Positions 26,357-36,557 of a DNA stretch of 64,000 nt are shown piece after piece. The position numbers were made by a program, and so were the translations under genes. The notes under the pieces were generated by a model. That model saw only the letters and a list, made by a program, of their open reading frames with translations. It ran no database searches and was not told where the DNA came from. This DNA comes from an uncultured Butyricimonas sp. (GTDB lineage: Bacteria > Bacteroidota > Bacteroidia > Bacteroidales > Marinifilaceae), in contig CALUMT010000004.1 of the NCBI GenBank assembly GCA_944321845.1, positions 16,333 through 80,332 on the forward strand, given 5' to 3'. Each line of letters begins with the position of its first letter. The first letter of the stretch is position 1.

Positions 26357-27913
26357 ATGCAAAACAGTAAATTAGGGCTTGACTTTCAAAAAGTAGCACA
26401 TGCAAAAAATGTTGCAAGGAATATAGCCGACGATGTACAAAAATTCGTGGATCAATACACGACAGTAGCCGTTGAACGTACACTTTGCCGTCTATTAGGA
26501 ATTGACGGCATTGATGCCAACACCGTTCCCCTACCTAATGTACTCGTTGATGAGATCAAGGATAAAGGAGTATTAAATCAAGGGATTCTTTTCTTCATCG
26601 GGAACGCCATCCTTGAGACAGGAATGAATCCACAAGAAATAGCTGAAAAAGTAGCCGAAAATCAACTGGATTTGACAACGTTACCCATCCATCAGCCAGA
26701 AGAAATCAAACGAGCTTTGCAACCTTACGTTGAGGCCAGTATCCAACGGATCAGTGAACGAAGAAACAAAAAACAACATTACCTGAATACCATTGGAGAA
26801 GGTCCGAAACCCTACTTATACGTTATTGTTGCTACCGGTAACATTTATGAAGATGTGGTTCAGGCCCAGGCTGCAGCTCGGCAAGGAGCTGATATCATCG
26901 CCGTTATCCGGACAACAGGCCAAAGCTTGTTGGATTATGTACCTTACGGGGCCACAACAGAAGGTTTCGGGGGGACATTCGCCACTCAGGAAAACTTCCG
27001 TATCATGCGTAAGGCATTAGATGAAGTCAGTGAAGAGGTTGGCAGATATATCCGTTTATGTAATTATTGCTCAGGGTTATGTATGCCCGAAATCGCCGCA
27101 ATGGGCGCATTGGAAGGTTTGGATGTCATGCTAAATGATGCGCTTTATGGTATTTTATTCCGAGATATCAACATGCAACGTACACTGGTTGACCAGTTCA
27201 TGTCCCGTGTTATCAATGGATTTGCCGGGGTCATCATCAATACTGGAGAAGACAACTATCTTACCACAGCCGATGCGGTAGAACAAGCACATACCGTTTT
27301 AGCATCCGATTTAATCAACGAGCAACTGGCTCTGTTAGCCGGATTAAAAGAGGAACAAATGGGATTAGGACATGCTTTTGAGATGGATCCTGCCCTAGAA
27401 AACGGCTTCCTGTTAGAATTAGCACAAGCTCAAATGATCCGGGAAATATTCCCCAAAGCCACGCTAAAATATATGCCACCGACCAAATTCATGACCGGTA
27501 ATATTTTCCGCGGCCATATTCAAGACGCCCTGTTCAACATGATCGGGATATGGACCTCGCAAGGTATTCAATTATTAGGGATGCCAACAGAGGCCATTCA
27601 CACCCCCTTCATGTCAGACCGCTATCTTTCTATTGAAAACGCCAAATACATCTTCGGAAACATGAAGAACATCGGAGATGAAGTTGAATTCAAAAAAGAT
27701 GGAATCATCCAAAAAAGAGCCCAAGAGGTGCTTGACAATGCAATCAGCTTGCTAGAAAGTATCGAAAGAGAAGGCCTGTTCACGGCCTTGGAAAAAGGGA
27801 TATTCGCGGATGTAAAACGTCCGAAAAACGGGGGTAAAGGATTGGAAGGAGTTGCCGCTAAAGGCCAACACTATTACAATCCATTTATCGAGCTAATGCT
27901 CACCAATCATTAA
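26357..27913 (+). CDS. kamD: Beta-lysine 5,6-aminomutase, alpha subunit
   Basis: 518 residues, the size of the known alpha subunit. The TIM-barrel contains RLCNYCSGLCMPEIAAMGA, LNDALYGILFRDINMQRT and AGVIINTGEDNYLTTADAVEQAH, characteristic of the family. With KamE it uses adenosylcobalamin and PLP to move the terminal amino group of beta-lysine, giving 3,5-diaminohexanoate. 86 bp of non-coding sequence separate it from kamC; kamE follows after 26 bp. Confidence 0.96.
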   Translation: MQNSKLGLDFQKVAHAKNVARNIADDVQKFVDQYTTVAVERTLCRLLGIDGIDANTVPLPNVLVDEIKDKGVLNQGILFFIGNAILETGMNPQEIAEKVAENQLDLTTLPIHQPEEIKRALQPYVEASIQRISERRNKKQHYLNTIGEGPKPYLYVIVATGNIYEDVVQAQAAARQGADIIAVIRTTGQSLLDYVPYGATTEGFGGTFATQENFRIMRKALDEVSEEVGRYIRLCNYCSGLCMPEIAAMGALEGLDVMLNDALYGILFRDINMQRTLVDQFMSRVINGFAGVIINTGEDNYLTTADAVEQAHTVLASDLINEQLALLAGLKEEQMGLGHAFEMDPALENGFLLELAQAQMIREIFPKATLKYMPPTKFMTGNIFRGHIQDALFNMIGIWTSQGIQLLGMPTEAIHTPFMSDRYLSIENAKYIFGNMKNIGDEVEFKKDGIIQKRAQEVLDNAISLLESIEREGLFTALEKGIFADVKRPKNGGKGLEGVAAKGQHYYNPFIELMLTNH

Positions 27914-27939
27914 CATTAAACTAAGTAAAGCTGAAAATT

Positions 27940-28728
27940 ATGAGCGGCGGATTATATTCAACAGAAAAACGAGATTTCGATCTGACTCTAGATCTAAAAA
28001 AAATAAAACCATACGGAGATACGATGAATGATGGTAAAACACAGCTAAGTTTTACCCTCCCCGTACCCGCAGGAGAAGAAGCCATTGAAGCAGCAAAACA
28101 ACTTATGAAAAAAATGGGCTTCGAGAATCCTCTTGTCGTATATCATAAAGAACTAACTGAAGGATATACTTTTTTCAATTGCTACGGAAGTTGTACTCAC
28201 ACGGTTGATTACACGAGTATCCACGTACCAAAAGTTGAAGGGACAAAATGGGATATGAAAGAAACCGATGATTTCATCCGTGAAAACATCGGACGCCCTC
28301 TTATCGTAGTTGGTGCCAGCACGGGAACAGACGCCCACACGGTAGGGATCGACGCCATCATGAACATGAAAGGTTTTGCCGGTCACTACGGATTGGAACG
28401 CTATGATATGATTGACGCACATAACTTAGGTAGCCAGGTGCCCAATGAAGAATTCATCGCAAAAGCAATCGAACTAAAAGCCGATGCATTACTGGTATCT
28501 CAAACTGTAACCCAAAAAGACGTACATATCAAAAACATGATAGAACTGGTCGAAATGCTTGAAGCAGAAGGATTACGGGATAAAGTCATTTTAGCATGCG
28601 GAGGGCCTCGCATCAGCCATGAATTAGCAAAAGAATTAGGATATGATGCTGGCTTTGGAATGAATACTTATGCGGATGATGTGGCCTCATTCATTGCACA
28701 AGAGTTTGTAAGAAGAAAAAATAAATAA
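27940..28728 (+). CDS. kamE: Beta-lysine 5,6-aminomutase, beta subunit (cobalamin-binding)
   Basis: 262 residues. The cobalamin-binding DAHTVG puts the cobalt-ligand His at residue 133, and the PLP Schiff-base Lys is at residue 144 in MNMKGFAGHYG; both numbers equal those established for the clostridial/Porphyromonas enzyme. The C-terminal Rossmann-like B12 domain follows, with VILACGGPRIS. The start at 27940 is therefore well supported. No B12 riboswitch is visible nearby. Confidence 0.97.
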   Translation: MSGGLYSTEKRDFDLTLDLKKIKPYGDTMNDGKTQLSFTLPVPAGEEAIEAAKQLMKKMGFENPLVVYHKELTEGYTFFNCYGSCTHTVDYTSIHVPKVEGTKWDMKETDDFIRENIGRPLIVVGASTGTDAHTVGIDAIMNMKGFAGHYGLERYDMIDAHNLGSQVPNEEFIAKAIELKADALLVSQTVTQKDVHIKNMIELVEMLEAEGLRDKVILACGGPRISHELAKELGYDAGFGMNTYADDVASFIAQEFVRRKNK

Positions 28729-28746
28729 TCTAAAATCTAAACGGTT

Positions 28747-29406
28747 ATGGATAAAGAGCAAATCAGAGAAGTGATCGCCAAACGGGTGGCACTAGAACTC
28801 AAGGACGGAGATGTCGTAAATTTAGGTATAGGACTGCCGACGATGGTCCCCAATTATCTGAAAAAAGATGTACATGTCATTCTGCAATCAGAGAATGGCT
28901 TGCTCGGGATGGGACCGAAACCCGCAGAAGGCCAAGAAAATCCTGAATTAACAGATGCCGGTGGTGGTTTCATCACTGCCATAGAGGGAGCTTGCAGCTT
29001 CGATAGCGCAACCTCTTTTGGTATCATTCGGGGTGGCCACGTGGATGTTACTATCCTGGGGGCTTTACAGGTAGATGAAAAAGGGAACCTGGCCAACTGG
29101 ATTATCCCGGGTAAAAAAGCTCCAGGCATGGGAGGAGCAATGGATCTTCTAGTCGGTGCTAAAAAAGTAATCCTTGCCATGGAACATACAGCCAAAGGCA
29201 ATCACAAGATACTTAAACAATGCACATTACCATTAACCGCAGCCGGACAAGTAAACATGATCGTAACGGAAATGGGTGTTATGGAGATTACTCCAAAAGG
29301 AATTGTTTTACGTGAGATCCATCCGGAATTTACCGTGGAACAAGTACAAGCTGCCACAGAAGCACAACTGATTATTGCTGAAGACTTAAAACCCATGCAG
29401 CAATAA
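28747..29406 (+). CDS. atoA: Butyryl-CoA:acetoacetate CoA-transferase, subunit B
   Basis: 219 residues with the catalytic signature LQSENGLLG (Glu near residue 54 forms the CoA thioester) and the GAxxVD-type region RGGHVDVTILGALQVD. It completes the heterodimer whose A subunit is the first gene of this operon, 8.6 kb upstream. The 18-bp gap to kamE suggests co-translation with the aminomutase genes. Confidence 0.92.
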   Translation: MDKEQIREVIAKRVALELKDGDVVNLGIGLPTMVPNYLKKDVHVILQSENGLLGMGPKPAEGQENPELTDAGGGFITAIEGACSFDSATSFGIIRGGHVDVTILGALQVDEKGNLANWIIPGKKAPGMGGAMDLLVGAKKVILAMEHTAKGNHKILKQCTLPLTAAGQVNMIVTEMGVMEITPKGIVLREIHPEFTVEQVQAATEAQLIIAEDLKPMQQ

Positions 29407-29452
29407 TGAAAATGAAGCAACAAATTTGAATTATTAAAACTAAAATCATAAC

Positions 29453-30592
29453 ATGGATTTTTCGTTAAGCAAGCAACAAGAATTATTTCTGCAAATGATC
29501 AGAGAATTTGCAGAAAAAGAGGTAAAACCTCTTGCGGCCGAAGTGGACGAATCTGAAAGATTTCCAATGGAAACCGTAGAAAAAATGGCAAAACTCGGTA
29601 TTATGGGAATTCCATTCCCGACAGAATTGGGCGGAGCAGGCGGTAATAACCAGCTATACACAATGGCCGTGGAAGAATTGTCCAGAGCCTGCGCAACAAC
29701 GGGAGTTATTGTTTCCGCACACACCTCTCTTTGCTGCGCTCCTATCATGGAACATGGAACAAACGAACAACGGGCTAAATATCTCCCGAAATTATGTTCT
29801 GGCGAATGGATCGGTGCATTTGGTTTAACGGAACCGAATGCAGGAACGGATGCTTCTGCCCAACAAACAATGGCAGTAAAAGAAGGAGACCATTATGTGC
29901 TGAATGGTACTAAAATATTCATCACCAATGCAGCTTATGCCCATGTTTACATCATCATGGCCATGACCGATAAATCCAAAGGGACAAAAGGAATTTCTGC
30001 TTTTATCGTAGAAAGAGACTTCCCGGGATTTTCCATTGGCAAAAAAGAGAAGAAAATGGGTATCCGCGGTTCTGCAACTTGTGAATTAATCATGGAAAAC
30101 TGTATTGTTCCTGCCGAGAACCTCTTAGGACAAGAAGGCAAAGGATTCAGCATCGCCATGAAAACTTTGGATGGAGGACGTATCGGTATAGCATCACAAG
30201 CCCTAGGAATTGCACAAGGAGCCATGGACGAAACAGTGAAATACGTAAAAGAACGTAAGCAATTCGGAAAAGCCATCGGTCAATTCCAAAATACACAATT
30301 CCAATTGGCCGACCTGCAAACCAAAATAGAAGCTGCCCGTTTACTGGTTAGAAAAGCTGCATACAAGAAAGATATGAAACTCCCTTATTCTGCAGATGCT
30401 GCAATGGCAAAACTATTTGCTGCTGAAACAGCCATGGAAATGACAACAAAGGCAGTTCAATTCCACGGAGGTTACGGATATACACGTGAATATCCAGTAG
30501 AAAGAATGATGAGAGATGCCAAAATCACGGAGATCTATGAAGGAACTTCCGAGGTACAGAGAATGGTAATCGCGGCTAATTTATTAAAGTAA
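29453..30592 (+). CDS. bcd: Butyryl-CoA dehydrogenase (short-chain acyl-CoA dehydrogenase)
   Basis: 379 residues, the standard length. FAD/substrate motifs GLTEPNAGTD and KIFITNAAYA, the dimer-contact RKQFGKAI, and the catalytic base Glu363 in YEGTSEVQRM. It reduces crotonyl-CoA (from Kal) to butyryl-CoA. The immediately downstream etfB-etfA (12 and 7 bp gaps) supports a Bcd-EtfAB complex, which in butyrate producers can bifurcate electrons from NADH to crotonyl-CoA and ferredoxin. Confidence 0.95.
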   Translation: MDFSLSKQQELFLQMIREFAEKEVKPLAAEVDESERFPMETVEKMAKLGIMGIPFPTELGGAGGNNQLYTMAVEELSRACATTGVIVSAHTSLCCAPIMEHGTNEQRAKYLPKLCSGEWIGAFGLTEPNAGTDASAQQTMAVKEGDHYVLNGTKIFITNAAYAHVYIIMAMTDKSKGTKGISAFIVERDFPGFSIGKKEKKMGIRGSATCELIMENCIVPAENLLGQEGKGFSIAMKTLDGGRIGIASQALGIAQGAMDETVKYVKERKQFGKAIGQFQNTQFQLADLQTKIEAARLLVRKAAYKKDMKLPYSADAAMAKLFAAETAMEMTTKAVQFHGGYGYTREYPVERMMRDAKITEIYEGTSEVQRMVIAANLLK

Positions 30593-30604
30593 AAAACATT
30601 AAAC

Positions 30605-31387
30605 ATGAAGATAGTTGTTTGTATTAAACAAGTTCCGGACACCACAGAAATCAAATTAGATCCAGTAACAGGAACCCTAATCAGAGATGGCGTCCCCAGT
30701 ATCATGAACCCGGATGATAAAGGAGGACTCGAATTTGCTCTTCAATTAAAAGATAAATATGGAGCCCATGTGACAGTGATTACGATGGGACCTCCCCAAG
30801 CAGAAGCAATTCTTCGGGAAGCCTATGCCATGGGAGTTGATCGGGCAATCTTACTTAGCGATCGTAAATTTGCTGGAGCGGATACACTGGCAACCTCCAA
30901 TACCATTGCCGGAGCTTTACGTTCCCTGGAATACGATTTAATTATCACCGGACGCCAGGCCATTGATGGAGATACTGCACAAGTAGGTCCCCAGATTGCA
31001 GAACATCTTGATTTACCTCAAGTAACTTACGTGGAAGACTTAAGTTTCGATGGCAATAAAACATTCTCTGTAAAAAAATCTACAGAAGAAGGCTATCAAA
31101 TCGTAGAAGTGGAAGCTCCCTGCGTATTAACAGCATTAGCTTCTGGTGTAAAACCTCGATACATGTCCGTGCGAGGCATTGTTGAAGCCTACAATAAAGA
31201 AATAGAAAACTGGAATTTCAGTAATATTTCCGTAGACGAGAAGAAATTAGGCTTAAACGGTTCTCCTACCCGTGTATTCAAATCCTTCACGAAAGGTGTA
31301 AAAGCAGCAGGCCAGGTATATGAAGTAGAACCCAATGAAGCCGTTGATATTATCATCAACAAGTTAAAAGAGAAATTTATCATTTAA
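30605..31387 (+). CDS. etfB: Electron transfer flavoprotein beta subunit (second copy)
   Basis: 260 residues. N-terminal VVCIKQVPDT and GRQAIDGDTAQVGP near residue 120. This copy has the normal length of Bcd-associated EtfB. It lies between bcd and etfA in the lysine operon, indicating a dedicated partner of Bcd distinct from the etfB at 17172-18044. Confidence 0.95.
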   Translation: MKIVVCIKQVPDTTEIKLDPVTGTLIRDGVPSIMNPDDKGGLEFALQLKDKYGAHVTVITMGPPQAEAILREAYAMGVDRAILLSDRKFAGADTLATSNTIAGALRSLEYDLIITGRQAIDGDTAQVGPQIAEHLDLPQVTYVEDLSFDGNKTFSVKKSTEEGYQIVEVEAPCVLTALASGVKPRYMSVRGIVEAYNKEIENWNFSNISVDEKKLGLNGSPTRVFKSFTKGVKAAGQVYEVEPNEAVDIIINKLKEKFII

Positions 31388-31394
31388 CGCAAGA

Positions 31395-32411
31395 ATGAAT
31401 AACATGGACAAATCACAATACAAGAACGTCTTCGTCTTCATCGAACAAAGAGAAGGTGTCATCCAAAACGTAGCCCTTGAATTATTAGGGAAGGCTAGAG
31501 AATTAGCCAACGCTTTGAATGAAAAAGTATATGCCATTTTATTAGGTCACAACTTAACGACCCAGGCACAAGAATGCATCGCTTATGGAGCAGATACCGT
31601 GTTACGTGTTGATTCTCCGGAATTACAGACCTACACCACGGAACCATACGCACAAGCAGTCTATCAGATTATCACGACATACAAACCTAGCATTGTATTG
31701 ATCGGAGCAACAACCATTGGGCGAGATTTAGGCCCCCGTCTATCTGCTCGGATAGAAACTGGTCTAACCGCCGATTGTACTGGTCTTGAAATCTCGGAAG
31801 AAAAAGAGCTATTAATGACCCGCCCGGCATTCGGAGGAAATTTAATGGCCACGATCGTTTGCAAAGAACATCGTCCCCAAATGTCTACCGTACGTCCTGG
31901 AGTTATGCGCATGGGACACAGAGATACTAACCGGCAGGGTAACATTGAAGATGTCACGATTAACTTTGATAAATCCAAGTTTAAGGTTCGTGTCGTGAAA
32001 ACGGTCAAAGAAAAGAAAGACATGATTGATATCACGGAAGCCAATATTCTTGTTTCTGGAGGTCGTGGTGTTGGTAATGCAGAAGGATTTGACATGCTTA
32101 GGGCCATGGCAAAAACAATTAATGCTGAAGTATCTGCATCCAGAGCCATGGTTGATGCCGGAGTATTAGCTCATGAACGCCAGGTTGGGCAAACAGGAAA
32201 AACTGTACGCCCGGATGTTTACTTCGCCATGGGTATTTCAGGAGCCATCCAGCACTTAGCGGGAATGGAAGAATCCGAATACATCATTGCAGTCAATAAA
32301 GATAAATATGCCCCTATTTTCAATGTGGCAGACCTTGGTATCGTAGGTGATGTACGAAAGATCGTGCCGCTGCTTACTGAGAAATTAGCTGCCATTAAAC
32401 ACCAGAAATAA
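31395..32411 (+). CDS. etfA: Electron transfer flavoprotein alpha subunit (second copy)
   Basis: 338 residues with the C-terminal FAD-binding GGRGVGNAEGF, SRAMVDAGV and GQTGKTVRPDVYFAMGISGAIQH. Last gene of the 13-gene lysine operon; a T-tailed hairpin follows 20 bp later. A start three codons in (second Met) is equally possible. Confidence 0.95.
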   Translation: MNNMDKSQYKNVFVFIEQREGVIQNVALELLGKARELANALNEKVYAILLGHNLTTQAQECIAYGADTVLRVDSPELQTYTTEPYAQAVYQIITTYKPSIVLIGATTIGRDLGPRLSARIETGLTADCTGLEISEEKELLMTRPAFGGNLMATIVCKEHRPQMSTVRPGVMRMGHRDTNRQGNIEDVTINFDKSKFKVRVVKTVKEKKDMIDITEANILVSGGRGVGNAEGFDMLRAMAKTINAEVSASRAMVDAGVLAHERQVGQTGKTVRPDVYFAMGISGAIQHLAGMEESEYIIAVNKDKYAPIFNVADLGIVGDVRKIVPLLTEKLAAIKHQK

Positions 32412-32431
32412 ATATATTAAAACATCCGATG

Positions 32432-32462
32432 AAAGGCATCCTTGTCAAGGATGCCTTTTTTT
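32432..32462 (+). terminator. Terminator of the lysine fermentation operon
   Basis: Stem AAAGGCATCC (32432-32441) with GGATGCCTTT (32449-32458), extendable inward, followed by a run of seven T residues to 32462. Confidence 0.93.
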
Positions 32463-32538
32463 ATACACAATTCGACATGGGAGGTGGTATACTTTTTGTT
32501 GAAAATGTCACAAAAGGATAACAAATTTATGCTTATAT

Positions 32539-32563
32539 TGTAACATATAGTCACATATATTTG
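32539..32563 (+). promoter_or_regulatory. Promoter/operator of the glycogen operon
   Basis: The -7 box TATATTTG (32556-32563) is exact. In place of a -33 TTTG there is an imperfect dyad TGTAAC-ATATA-GTCACA (32539-32555) abutting the -7 box, suggesting control by a dimeric regulator. Confidence 0.45.
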
Positions 32564-32597
32564 GTATCTGCTAAATGCTCAATGAAGAATATTTTTT

Positions 32598-34583
32598 ATG
32601 AGATTAAATTTAATTGAAAACGACTGGATGTTACGACCTTATGCTAACATCATTATCGACCGGCATAAAAAGATTCTAAATGCCGAAAGAACTTTCTTGA
32701 GCGACTCACACAAACGACTTGCAGATGCTTGCAATTCCCACCTGTACTATGGTCTACATCATACAGATCAAGGATGGGTCCTAAGAGAATGGGCTCCTCA
32801 CGCAACAGCCATGTACCTTATCGGAGAATTTAATGATTGGGAAAAACTCCCTTCCTACGCTTTCCATCAGGTAAATGACGAAACATGGGAAATCATATTA
32901 GCAGAAAATATATTACAACATGGAACTCTTTATCGATTACTGGTAGAATGGGAGGGTGGATGTGGAGAACGTTTGCCTTCGCATGGAAAAAGGATGGTAC
33001 AGGACAAATATACAAATGTATTCAGCGCACAAGTATGGGAGCCACAAAATCCCTACCACATGCAGAATAAACGTCCACAAAACATGGAAGCTCCTCTTAT
33101 ATATGAAGCACATATAGGAATGTCCTCTGAACATAGAAGAGTAACCACGTTTACCGAGTTTAAACTATATGTCCTGCCTCGTATTGTAGATCTCGGATAT
33201 AATACCATCCAATTAATGGGACTCCAGGAGCACCCCTATTACGGTTCTTTTGGCTATCAAGTAGCAAACTTTTTTGCGGTAAGTTCCAGATTCGGGACTC
33301 CGGACGAATTGAAAGCATTGATTGACATGGCGCACGGGATGGGACTACGGGTCATTATGGATATTGTCCATTCCCATGCCGTGAGCAATGAGCAGGAAGG
33401 CTTAGGACTATTCGATGGAACCTCGGATCTATACTTCTATCCTGGAGAACGAGGATTTCATCCTTTATGGAAATCCCGTTGCTTTGATTACGGGAAACCA
33501 CAAGTCATAAATTTCCTACTATCCAATTGTAAATATTGGTTAGAAGAATTTTTACTTGACGGATTCCGATTTGATGGCATTACAAGCATGCTATACTTTA
33601 ACCATGGGATAAATCAGGACTTCACGGATTATAACATGTACTACGATGGAAATGAAGACGAAAATGCGATTAACTATTTGGCCTTGGCCAATCGTTTAGT
33701 CCATGAATTATACCCTTCTGCCATTACGATAGCCGAAGACATGAGCGGAATGCCCGGTATCGCCTATCCCATCGAGGAGGGAGGTATGGGATTTGATTAT
33801 AGAATGAGTATGGGAATTCCTGATTACTGGATCAAATTACTTAAGGAACGCAAAGACGAAGAATGGCACATGGGAGACCTATTCTACGAATTAACCAACA
33901 AACGTGCAGAAGAACAAACTATCAGCTACGCGGAAAGCCATGACCAGGCATTAGTCGGAGACAAAACAATATTCTTTCGTCTGGTTGATAAAGACATTTA
34001 TAACCAAATGGGGGTTAACGTACAAAGTCTAACAATAGACAGAGGTATTGCTTTACACAAAATAATTCGTTTACTTACTTTAAGTACGGCAGCCAACGGA
34101 TATCTTAATTTTATGGGCAATGAATGGGGACATCCAGAATGGATCGATTTTCCTCGAGAAGGCAATGGCTGGAGTTACGAACAAGCTCGCAGACAATGGA
34201 GCCTTGTGGATGATGAATCATTAAAATTCCATTACCTCAATGACTTTGACAGAGCAATGATTCATTTTGCCCGTAAATATCATATATTTGACCATCTTCC
34301 TCGGCAACTCGTCATTGACAACGAACGCCAGATTCTCATTTTCACCAGGGGAGATTTATTATTCGCATTTAATTTTAACCCTCAGAAATCATTCGCCGAT
34401 TACGAATTTGAAACTCTTCCCGGTAAATACTCGTTACTACTCGATTCTGATGCCACTGAATTCAATGGTTTCGGAAGAATTAATCCACAAATAGAATATT
34501 TTACTCATTACGCGACACCACAATCCGGAATATTAAGTTTATATTTACCTAACCGATGTGGTCTGGTATTCCAACGAAACTAA
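32598..34583 (+). CDS. glgB: 1,4-alpha-glucan branching enzyme
   Basis: 661 residues, GH13 family with an N-terminal CBM48-like segment (WAPHATAMYLIGEFNDW near residue 70). Catalytic features: nucleophile Asp in DGFRFDGITSM, acid/base Glu in ITIAEDMSGMPG, and the transition-state Asp in SYAESHDQALVG. The reading YFNHGINQDFTDYNMYY is typical of the eukaryote-like GH13_8 branching enzymes rather than the E. coli GlgB type. It forms alpha-1,6 branches in glycogen. First gene of a five-gene glycogen operon. Confidence 0.95.
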   Translation: MRLNLIENDWMLRPYANIIIDRHKKILNAERTFLSDSHKRLADACNSHLYYGLHHTDQGWVLREWAPHATAMYLIGEFNDWEKLPSYAFHQVNDETWEIILAENILQHGTLYRLLVEWEGGCGERLPSHGKRMVQDKYTNVFSAQVWEPQNPYHMQNKRPQNMEAPLIYEAHIGMSSEHRRVTTFTEFKLYVLPRIVDLGYNTIQLMGLQEHPYYGSFGYQVANFFAVSSRFGTPDELKALIDMAHGMGLRVIMDIVHSHAVSNEQEGLGLFDGTSDLYFYPGERGFHPLWKSRCFDYGKPQVINFLLSNCKYWLEEFLLDGFRFDGITSMLYFNHGINQDFTDYNMYYDGNEDENAINYLALANRLVHELYPSAITIAEDMSGMPGIAYPIEEGGMGFDYRMSMGIPDYWIKLLKERKDEEWHMGDLFYELTNKRAEEQTISYAESHDQALVGDKTIFFRLVDKDIYNQMGVNVQSLTIDRGIALHKIIRLLTLSTAANGYLNFMGNEWGHPEWIDFPREGNGWSYEQARRQWSLVDDESLKFHYLNDFDRAMIHFARKYHIFDHLPRQLVIDNERQILIFTRGDLLFAFNFNPQKSFADYEFETLPGKYSLLLDSDATEFNGFGRINPQIEYFTHYATPQSGILSLYLPNRCGLVFQRN

Positions 34584-34607
34584 AATCAACTTATTAACAT
34601 AAATCAT

Positions 34608-36557
34608 ATGGGATATTTAAAATTCGACAAAAACGAACTCGTAAACCTAGAATACTCTCTGCAACGTGAGATTCTTGCGACAAACAGAACAGGCGGTTAC
34701 TGTTCAACAACCGTTGTTTGTTGTAATACGCGAAAATATCACGGATTATTAGTTGTACCTATTGAATCATTCGGAGGAGAAAACCACGTACTACTTTCCT
34801 CTCTTGACGAGACTATCGTACAACACGGGCAAGTATTCAATCTCGGGATCCATAAATATCCCGGGATATATGAACCCCGTGGACACAAATATATCACAGA
34901 CTTATCATATGACCCATTATTCACTTTAAAATACCGTGTTGGAGGAGTTAAACTGAAAAAAGAGATTTTAATGGTTCACAATCAGGCTCAGGTCATGATT
35001 CGTTACACGCTAGAAGATGCACATTCAGAAACATTCCTCCGGTTAAAACCTTTTCTTGCTTATCGCAATATACATGCTTTAAGCAAAGCAAATATGTTTG
35101 CAAATACAAAATACCGCCCCATAGAAAACGGTATAGCCTCCAATTTATATGCAGGCTTTCCCTCTCTATATATGCAATTAAACAAGGAAAACGAATTTAT
35201 CAGTTCCCCTGACTGGTATTATAATATCGAATACGAGGCAGAACAGAAACGAGGCTATGACTTCCAGGAAGACCTATTTGTCCCGGGATATTTTGAAGTA
35301 CCGATCAAAAAAGGAGAAAGTATCATATTCTCTGCATCAACAGAAGAATGTAAACCCCAATCTTTCAAACGGAGATTCAACCAGGAAGAAGACAAAAGAG
35401 AACCAAGAAATAATTTCGAACAATGCCTGAAATATTCTGCTACACAATTTATCGTTCACAAAGGTAAAGACACTGAAGTTGTTGCAGGATATCCATGGTT
35501 CAGCTGCTGGGGAAGAGATACCTTCATCGCTCTTCCAGGAATCACCTTAGCCGGCAACAAAGACATAAAAACTTGCGAAGAGGTCTTAAAAACGATGGAA
35601 CACAGATTACATGACGGGCTCTTCCCCAATATTGGCAAAGAAGAACAAGCTGCTTATAATTCCATCGATGCCCCTCTATGGTATTTTTGGACACTACAAC
35701 AATACGAAAAAGCCAGTGGAGATAAACATATATGGAAAAACCATGGTTCTCAAATGAAACAAATCCTGAATCACTATCGGGAAGGAATTAATCCTGGAAT
35801 ATTTGTCAAAGATAATGGACTCGTATGGGGTGAAATACCTGGCAAAGCATTAACCTGGATGGATGCGATTGTAGAAGGGGTTCCTGTCACACCAAGAGCG
35901 GGTTACGATGTCGAGATAAATGCCCTGTGGTACAATGCAATTTGCTATGCACTAGATTTAGCGGCGCAAGCAAAAGACGAATCGTTTATTACCGCATGGC
36001 AAGAATGGCCGAAACGTGTTCAGCAAGCATTCATTTCGACCTTCTGGCTACCGGAAGCGAGATACTTGGCAGATCATGTAAATAATGCAGGTTCGAACAT
36101 TCAAGTTCGCCCCAACCAAATCTTTGCCTGTTCTCTCCCCTACTCACCCCTCAGTAACGACATGAAAGAAGGGGTATTGAATGTCATTACACGAGAGTTA
36201 TTAACCCGCAAGGGATTACGGACATTATCTCCTAATGACGAACAATATAAAGGCCATTACGAGGGAGACCAACCTACCCGGGATAGAGCTTATCACCAAG
36301 GAACGGTTTGGCCATGGCTAATTGGAGCATATATTGAAGCAAGTTTGAACCTTTATGGAAAACAATTCTTGCCCGTGGCAAAAGAATTACTGGCAGACTT
36401 TGAGGAAGACATCACAAATTATGGTCTATGCTCAATATCTGAAGTCTACGATGGTAACCCTCCTCATACAGCAGGAGGCAGCATTTCACAGGCATGGAGT
36501 GTCGGTGAGATACTAAGAAGCTTAGAATTAGTTAACGCATTCGAGAAACAGCTATGA
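34608..36557 (+). CDS. Glycogen debranching enzyme (amylo-alpha-1,6-glucosidase, GH133)
   Basis: 649 residues. The N-terminal GDE-type domain (RTGGYCSTTVVCCNTRKYHGLLV) precedes an (alpha/alpha)6 catalytic barrel with FSCWGRDTFIALPG near residue 300, GYDVEINALWYNA and DQPTRDRAYHQGTVWPW. It removes alpha-1,6-linked glucose at branch points. Its stop codon overlaps the start of the next gene (ATGA), indicating translational coupling. Confidence 0.92.
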   Translation: MGYLKFDKNELVNLEYSLQREILATNRTGGYCSTTVVCCNTRKYHGLLVVPIESFGGENHVLLSSLDETIVQHGQVFNLGIHKYPGIYEPRGHKYITDLSYDPLFTLKYRVGGVKLKKEILMVHNQAQVMIRYTLEDAHSETFLRLKPFLAYRNIHALSKANMFANTKYRPIENGIASNLYAGFPSLYMQLNKENEFISSPDWYYNIEYEAEQKRGYDFQEDLFVPGYFEVPIKKGESIIFSASTEECKPQSFKRRFNQEEDKREPRNNFEQCLKYSATQFIVHKGKDTEVVAGYPWFSCWGRDTFIALPGITLAGNKDIKTCEEVLKTMEHRLHDGLFPNIGKEEQAAYNSIDAPLWYFWTLQQYEKASGDKHIWKNHGSQMKQILNHYREGINPGIFVKDNGLVWGEIPGKALTWMDAIVEGVPVTPRAGYDVEINALWYNAICYALDLAAQAKDESFITAWQEWPKRVQQAFISTFWLPEARYLADHVNNAGSNIQVRPNQIFACSLPYSPLSNDMKEGVLNVITRELLTRKGLRTLSPNDEQYKGHYEGDQPTRDRAYHQGTVWPWLIGAYIEASLNLYGKQFLPVAKELLADFEEDITNYGLCSISEVYDGNPPHTAGGSISQAWSVGEILRSLELVNAFEKQL

